Source: CBDUEV01 sp965366365
Lineage (GTDB): Bacteria; Actinomycetota; Acidimicrobiia; Spongiisociales; JAENVV01
Direction: 5' to 3'
Assembly (NCBI GenBank): GCA_965366365.1
Contig: CBDUEV010000068.1
Coordinates: 1 to 16,229, forward strand
Length of the DNA: 16,229 nt
Shown here: positions 14,337 through 16,229 of the stretch, one piece after another
Layout of the letters: each line of letters opens with the position of its first letter
How positions within the stretch are numbered: position 1 is the stretch's first letter
Notes under the pieces: generated by a model
What the model was told of the DNA's origin: nothing
Database searches by the model: none
What the model saw: the letters and a program-made list of their open reading frames with translations, nothing else
Position numbers and translations under genes: made by a program

Positions 14337-14365
14337 TTGACAACCGTACTAAGTACGGGTACGGT
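14337..14365 (+). promoter_or_regulatory. Promoter of the MDR oxidoreductase operon
   Basis: A perfect -35 TTGACA (14337-14342) is followed after 17 bases by TACGGT (14360-14365), a moderate -10. The first palindromic operator lies in the spacer, and the second lies just downstream of the predicted start point (about 14372). Binding at either would block transcription. Confidence 0.6.
14344..14358. promoter_or_regulatory. TetR-2 operator, copy 1
   Basis: CCGTACT-A-AGTACGG is a perfect palindrome with 7-base arms around one base. It lies between the -35 and -10 of the operon promoter. The inner 13 bases are identical to copy 2. Confidence 0.8.
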
Positions 14366-14376
14366 CGTGCAAATCA

Positions 14377-14391
14377 TCGTACTAAGTACGA
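14377..14391. promoter_or_regulatory. TetR-2 operator, copy 2
   Basis: TCGTACT-A-AGTACGA shares its inner 13 bases with copy 1 and again has 7-base arms. The centres (14351 and 14384) are 33 bases apart, about three helical turns, so two regulator dimers would sit on the same DNA face. Confidence 0.8.
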
Positions 14392-14413
14392 GTCATGAAC
14401 GAGGAGACTGCAC

Positions 14414-15478
14414 ATGCAGGAGACACAGCAAGCCAAGACCGCCCCCACCCATTGGCCGGACGAGTCGGGGAGTCAGACGATGCGAGCCATCGTCCAATAC
14501 CGATACGGTTCTACCGAGGTGCTCGAGCGGGCAACCGTGAAGCGACCGGGGCTCGGCGCTGACGAGGTCCTCATCGAGGTGGCTGCCGCCGGACTCGATC
14601 GTGGAGTGGTGCACCTCATGACCGGGTTGCCGTACCTGGTCCGCCTTGCCGGATACGGATTCACCAAGCCCAAGAACCCTGTGCTCGGTTCCGACGTCGC
14701 CGGGCGAGTGGTCGCCGTTGGAGAGTCCGTGACCCGGTTCACTCCCGGGGACGAGGTGTTCGGCATTGCCAACGGCTCCTACGCCGAATATGCCAGCGCC
14801 TCCGAGACCAAGCTGGCTCACAAGCCAAGCAGCGTCACCTTCGAGCAAGCAGCTGTGTCCGCCGTCTCGGGAATCACCGCCCTCCAGGCGCTCACCGACG
14901 TGGGGCGGCTCGAGCCCGGCCAACGTGTGCTGATCATCGGCGCCTCGGGTGGCGTGGGAACGTTCGCGGTACAGCTCGCCAAGGTTCTCGGTGGTCAGGT
15001 GACCGCCGTCGCCGGAACCCGCAACATCGAGATGGTTCGTTCGATCGGCGCCGACCGGGTCATCGACTACACCCGGGAAGACTTCGTCGACGGCTCCGAT
15101 CGTTTCGACCTGATCCTCGACATCGGGGGACGCAACAGCCTCAGTCGACTTCGCAGTGTCCTCGCCCCTGCAGGGGTGCTGGTCATCGTCGGCGGCGAAG
15201 GCGGGAACCGGTTGACCGGAGGAGTGGGGCGCCAGCTTCGAGCCATGATGCTCTCGCCCTTCGGCAAGCAACGCCTCACTGCCTTCATCAGTACCGCGCA
15301 ATCCTCATTCATCGAGCGACTCGCCCGGTACCTCGAGTCGGGTGCCGTCGTGCCGGTCATCGGTCGGCGATTCGATCTCGAAGAGGCGCCGGAGGCGATT
15401 CGCCAGATGGACGCCGGCCGGATCAGCGGCAAGACCGTCATCGCCGTTCGCCAGAGGGGAGTGGACGACGATGAGTGA
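14414..15478 (+). CDS. Zinc-independent MDR oxidoreductase (NAD(P)-dependent, quinone-oxidoreductase-like)
   Basis: A 354-residue medium-chain dehydrogenase/reductase. The catalytic fold begins MRAIVQYRYGSTEVLE (from residue 23). LDRGVVHLMTGLPYLVRLAGYG (61-82) and PVLGSDVAGRVVAVG (89-103) mark the cd08267-like subgroup. VLIIGASGGVGTFAVQLAK (about 172-190) is the Rossmann nucleotide site. The structural-zinc cysteine cluster is absent, as in quinone-oxidoreductase-like members. It probably reduces quinones or other electrophilic carbonyls with NAD(P)H; the substrate is unknown. ATG 14414 has GAGGAG 7 bases upstream. ATG 14480 has GGGGAG at similar spacing and would remove an unusual 22-residue extension, so either is possible. 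It is the first gene of an operon under TetR-2; its stop overlaps the next start by 8 bases. Confidence 0.9.
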   Translation: MQETQQAKTAPTHWPDESGSQTMRAIVQYRYGSTEVLERATVKRPGLGADEVLIEVAAAGLDRGVVHLMTGLPYLVRLAGYGFTKPKNPVLGSDVAGRVVAVGESVTRFTPGDEVFGIANGSYAEYASASETKLAHKPSSVTFEQAAVSAVSGITALQALTDVGRLEPGQRVLIIGASGGVGTFAVQLAKVLGGQVTAVAGTRNIEMVRSIGADRVIDYTREDFVDGSDRFDLILDIGGRNSLSRLRSVLAPAGVLVIVGGEGGNRLTGGVGRQLRAMMLSPFGKQRLTAFISTAQSSFIERLARYLESGAVVPVIGRRFDLEEAPEAIRQMDAGRISGKTVIAVRQRGVDDDE

Positions 15479-15698
15479 ATCAGCCCGTGACCTCTGGCGG
15501 CTGGTGCCGTGGTTGTGGCTGGCGTTGTCGGCCGGATGGGCAGTCGTGATCCTCGTGATCGACCAGCTGGCCTGGCCTCTCGCCTTGTGGGTCGCCACCA
15601 CGCTTGGTCCGCTCACCGTATGGGAGAAGCGCCGTCGCCGAGAGCAACCAGAAGATCAGGTCGCTCAGGCGACCACCGAAGAAGGAGGGCACCGATGA
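15471..15698 (+). CDS. Small membrane protein with two predicted membrane segments
   Basis: A 75-residue protein starting at the ATG inside the end of the MDR gene (ATGAGTGA overlap). Hydrophobic stretches (about 12-28 and 31-45) are separated by DQLAWP, then a very basic EKRRRR and a polar tail ending EEGGHR. The basic segment after the second helix suggests both ends lie in the cytoplasm. I do not recognise a family. The tight overlap on both sides (stop TGA overlaps the next ATG) shows it belongs to the operon and is probably made together with the DUF4386 protein. Confidence 0.78.
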   Translation: MSESARDLWRLVPWLWLALSAGWAVVILVIDQLAWPLALWVATTLGPLTVWEKRRRREQPEDQVAQATTEEGGHR

Positions 15699-16229
15699 CC
15701 ATCGCCACACCGATCAAGACAATCGCATCCACGAGTTCGGGCGATCAGGGCATGTCGCCACGTCGGGCAGCCCTCATCGCCGGCATTGGCTATATTGCGC
15801 TCTTCGCACTCGCCATCTTTGCCAACTTCTTCGTGCGGGAAGGACTCATCGTGGCCGCCGATCCGGCTGCCACCGCCGCCAACATCGGCGAGTCCGAGGG
15901 TCTGTTCCGGCTCGGACTGGTTGCGTTCATGGTGATCTTCCTGCTCGATGTGGTAGTCGCCTGGGCGTTGTACATCCTCTTCCGAGGCGTGAACCGAGAC
16001 CTGTCGTTGGTGACTGCGTGGTTCAGGCTGGTCTACACGGTGTTTCTCGGCGTGGCCCTGATCTACTTCTTCCAGGCTCTGCAATTCCTTGGCCAAGCCG
16101 ACGTCCTCGCAGCCTTCGACGCCGACCAGTTGCAGGCTCAGGCGCTGGTCGCCCTGGATACGTTCAACTCGACCTGGCTGATCGGGCTGGTGGCGTTTGG
16201 GGCCCACCTGATCCTTCTCGGCTATCTCG
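15695..16229 (+). CDS. DUF4386-family membrane protein, N-terminal part (cut by the window edge)
   Basis: The frame opens at ATG 15695, overlaps the previous stop (ATGA), and runs off the window after 178 codons. AAGGAGG lies 7 bases upstream. After a polar N-terminus come PRRAALIAGIGYIALFALAIFANFFVREGLIV, then AATAANIGESEGLFRLGLVAFMVIFLLDVVVAWALYILFRGVNRDLSLVTAWFRLVYTV, the order and wording typical of DUF4386 proteins. At least four membrane helices are visible. The function of the family is not established. As the third gene of the TetR-2 operon it is probably induced with the MDR enzyme, which hints at a role in handling a membrane-active or electrophilic compound (inference). Confidence 0.88.
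   Translation, partial: MTIATPIKTIASTSSGDQGMSPRRAALIAGIGYIALFALAIFANFFVREGLIVAADPAATAANIGESEGLFRLGLVAFMVIFLLDVVVAWALYILFRGVNRDLSLVTAWFRLVYTVFLGVALIYFFQALQFLGQADVLAAFDADQLQAQALVALDTFNSTWLIGLVAFGAHLILLGYL

Noticed and set aside
1..16229. Mobile element, integron or CRISPR locus behind the duplicated gene tails
   Set aside because: No transposase, integrase, terminal inverted repeats, attC-like hairpins or regularly spaced repeats were found; only the direct repeats themselves support insertion.

Overview
The window is high-GC, gene-dense bacterial DNA, most likely from an actinobacterium and plausibly from the Acidimicrobiia or a related uncultured lineage. The evidence is a PPOX-class (F420/flavin) oxidoreductase, a DinB-like mycothiol-dependent-type enzyme, YdbS/YdbT-type PH-domain proteins, two lipoproteins with Thr/Pro/Ala-rich linkers, and frequent GTG or TTG starts. 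The lineage is an inference. There is no rRNA, tRNA, CRISPR array, transposase or integrase.

Layout. (1) 1-4830 is an envelope and secretome region. It holds a secreted protein cut by the left edge (minus strand), a secreted parallel beta-helix protein, a multi-pass membrane protein resembling GT-C glycosyltransferases, and a small secreted barrel-like protein that ends at a perfect 13-bp hairpin. (2) 4831-7044 holds a Thr-rich lipoprotein and a PPOX-class oxidoreductase on the minus strand, then a secreted protein of unknown function on the plus strand. A decayed copy of the 3' end of the oxidoreductase lies beyond the lipoprotein. (3) 7116-9867 holds a sarcosine-oxidase-type FAD enzyme, divergent from a TetR regulator that is translationally coupled to a DinB-like enzyme. 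A perfect palindromic operator sits on the TetR promoter. (4) 9932-13463 begins with a frameshifted 3' fragment of a second TetR gene, followed on the minus strand by a YdbT/YdbS pair and a Thr-rich beta-propeller lipoprotein. (5) 13647-16229 holds the intact second TetR gene, divergent from a three-gene operon: quinone-oxidoreductase-like MDR, small membrane protein, and DUF4386 membrane protein cut by the right edge. Two copies of a 15-bp palindrome 33 bp apart lie in the divergent promoter.

Two self-contained regulatory circuits are readable: TetR-1 with the DinB-like enzyme, and TetR-2 with the MDR/membrane-protein operon. Each has its own operator sequence. The most unusual feature is a repeated architecture. 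In two places, an intact minus-strand gene is followed by a segment carrying a Thr-rich lipoprotein gene, and then by a second, decayed copy of that intact gene's 3' end (about 87% identity over 70 bp; about 94% over 172 bp). This could reflect insertion at gene 3' ends with regeneration of the tail, or paralogue decay after tandem duplication. I see no recombinase that would decide between them.
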